Assembly (NCBI GenBank): GCA_021295815.1 | Contig: JAGWBQ010000002.1 | Coordinates: 127,292-191,291, forward strand | Length of the DNA stretch: 64,000 nucleotides | Origin: Gemmatimonadota bacterium | GTDB taxonomy: Bacteria > Gemmatimonadota > Gemmatimonadetes > Longimicrobiales > Gaopeijiaceae | Reading direction: 5' to 3' | Notes under the pieces: model-generated | The model's database searches: none | What the model saw: only the letters and a program-made list of their open reading frames with translations | Told to the model about the DNA's origin: nothing | Shown here: piece after piece, positions 63,780 to 64,000 of the stretch | Position numbering within the stretch: the first letter of the stretch is position 1 | How the letters are laid out: every line of letters begins with the position of its first letter | Program-made: the position numbers and the translations under genes

Positions 63780-64000
63780 ATGCCGCGAGACTACCTCCCG
63801 GTTCTGATCCTCTTCGCCGTGTCGATGCTGAACGCGATCGGCATGGTCGCGGTCAGTCACCTCCTGAATCCGAAGAGGCATACCCCCCAGAAGCAAATGC
63901 CCTACGAGTCGGGCATGATCCCTCTCGGCAGCACGCGGCAACGCTTCTCGGTGAAGTTCTACATGGTGGCGATCTCGTTCATCGTCTTCGACCTGGAGAC
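63780..64000 (+). CDS. nuoA: NADH-quinone oxidoreductase subunit A (partial, runs off the window)
   Basis: The frame starts at ATG 63780 and remains open to the window end, giving 73 residues. It has a first hydrophobic segment (YLPVLILFAVSMLNAIGMVAVSHLL), the family motif MPYESGMIPLG in the TM1-TM2 loop, RQRFSVKFYMVAISFIVFDLE, where the Glu of FDLE is conserved in complex I subunit A/ND3. The rest of the nuo operon presumably lies downstream. It is not coupled to carA: an 83-bp gap with inverted repeats separates them. Confidence 0.93.
   Translation, partial: MPRDYLPVLILFAVSMLNAIGMVAVSHLLNPKRHTPQKQMPYESGMIPLGSTRQRFSVKFYMVAISFIVFDLE

Overview
The window is a dense, G+C-rich chromosomal segment from a Gram-negative-type heterotroph. 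Two outer-membrane beta-barrel candidates, a plug-domain receptor-like protein, a LolD/YbbA-type ABC system and many GTG/TTG starts are visible. The gene content (ECF sigma factors, a GWxTD-domain protein, an ImuB/DnaE2 mutasome, class II aldolase, complex I, methylmalonyl-CoA mutase) and style fit Gemmatimonadota best. That assignment is an inference from gene content, not from a marker-gene comparison. I see no prophage, CRISPR array or complete insertion sequence.

Layout. 1-9 kb: the 3' part of a secreted Tyr/Trp/Gly-rich protein with 39-bp tandem repeats at the window edge, rho with an unusual structured leader, an SRPBCC-like protein, an ABC exporter pair, an aminotransferase, and an OsmC-family gene interrupted by an in-frame UGA that looks like selenocysteine. 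9-17 kb: DnaE2, tRNA-Cys and tRNA-Gly, an outer-membrane protein, fructose-bisphosphate aldolase, a possible restriction-enzyme remnant and an SSS symporter. 17-25 kb: a tightly coupled acyl-CoA operon (MeaB, split methylmalonyl-CoA mutase, biotin-dependent carboxyltransferase, AtuA pair, enoyl-CoA hydratase). 25-32 kb, minus strand: RNase G, acyl-CoA dehydrogenase, RecQ, and ImuB with a small partner. 32-38 kb: YbdK ligase, isocitrate dehydrogenase, leucyl aminopeptidase, plug-domain outer-membrane protein, guanylate kinase. 38-46 kb: a nine-gene housekeeping run (rpoZ, coaBC, UDG, dnaB, ispD, tsaC, phosphatase, aroE, comF). 46-56 kb: gap, an ECF sigma/TPR-GWxTD pair, pgk, tpiA, secG, a 2-oxoacid dehydrogenase set whose E1-alpha has lost its thiamine-diphosphate motif, and lipB. 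56-64 kb: an RNase HI-like protein lacking one catalytic Glu, dcd, an HU protein with a non-canonical start, an ECF sigma/anti-sigma/periplasmic protein operon, moaDEA, mdh, carA and the start of nuoA.

How it fits together: the genes describe central carbon metabolism (aldolase, gap, pgk, tpi, E1/E2, lipB, icd, mdh, complex I), catabolism of branched or odd-chain acyl-CoAs through methylmalonyl-CoA, cofactor synthesis, and error-prone DNA repair. Translational coupling (ATGA, GTGA and TTGA overlaps) is very common. No convincing intrinsic terminator with a U-tract was found, in keeping with reliance on Rho. The observations most worth following are the OsmC selenoprotein with a bSECIS-like hairpin, the interleaved (pseudoknot-type) inverted repeats ahead of rho, the pseudo-E1-alpha and the altered RNase HI active site.
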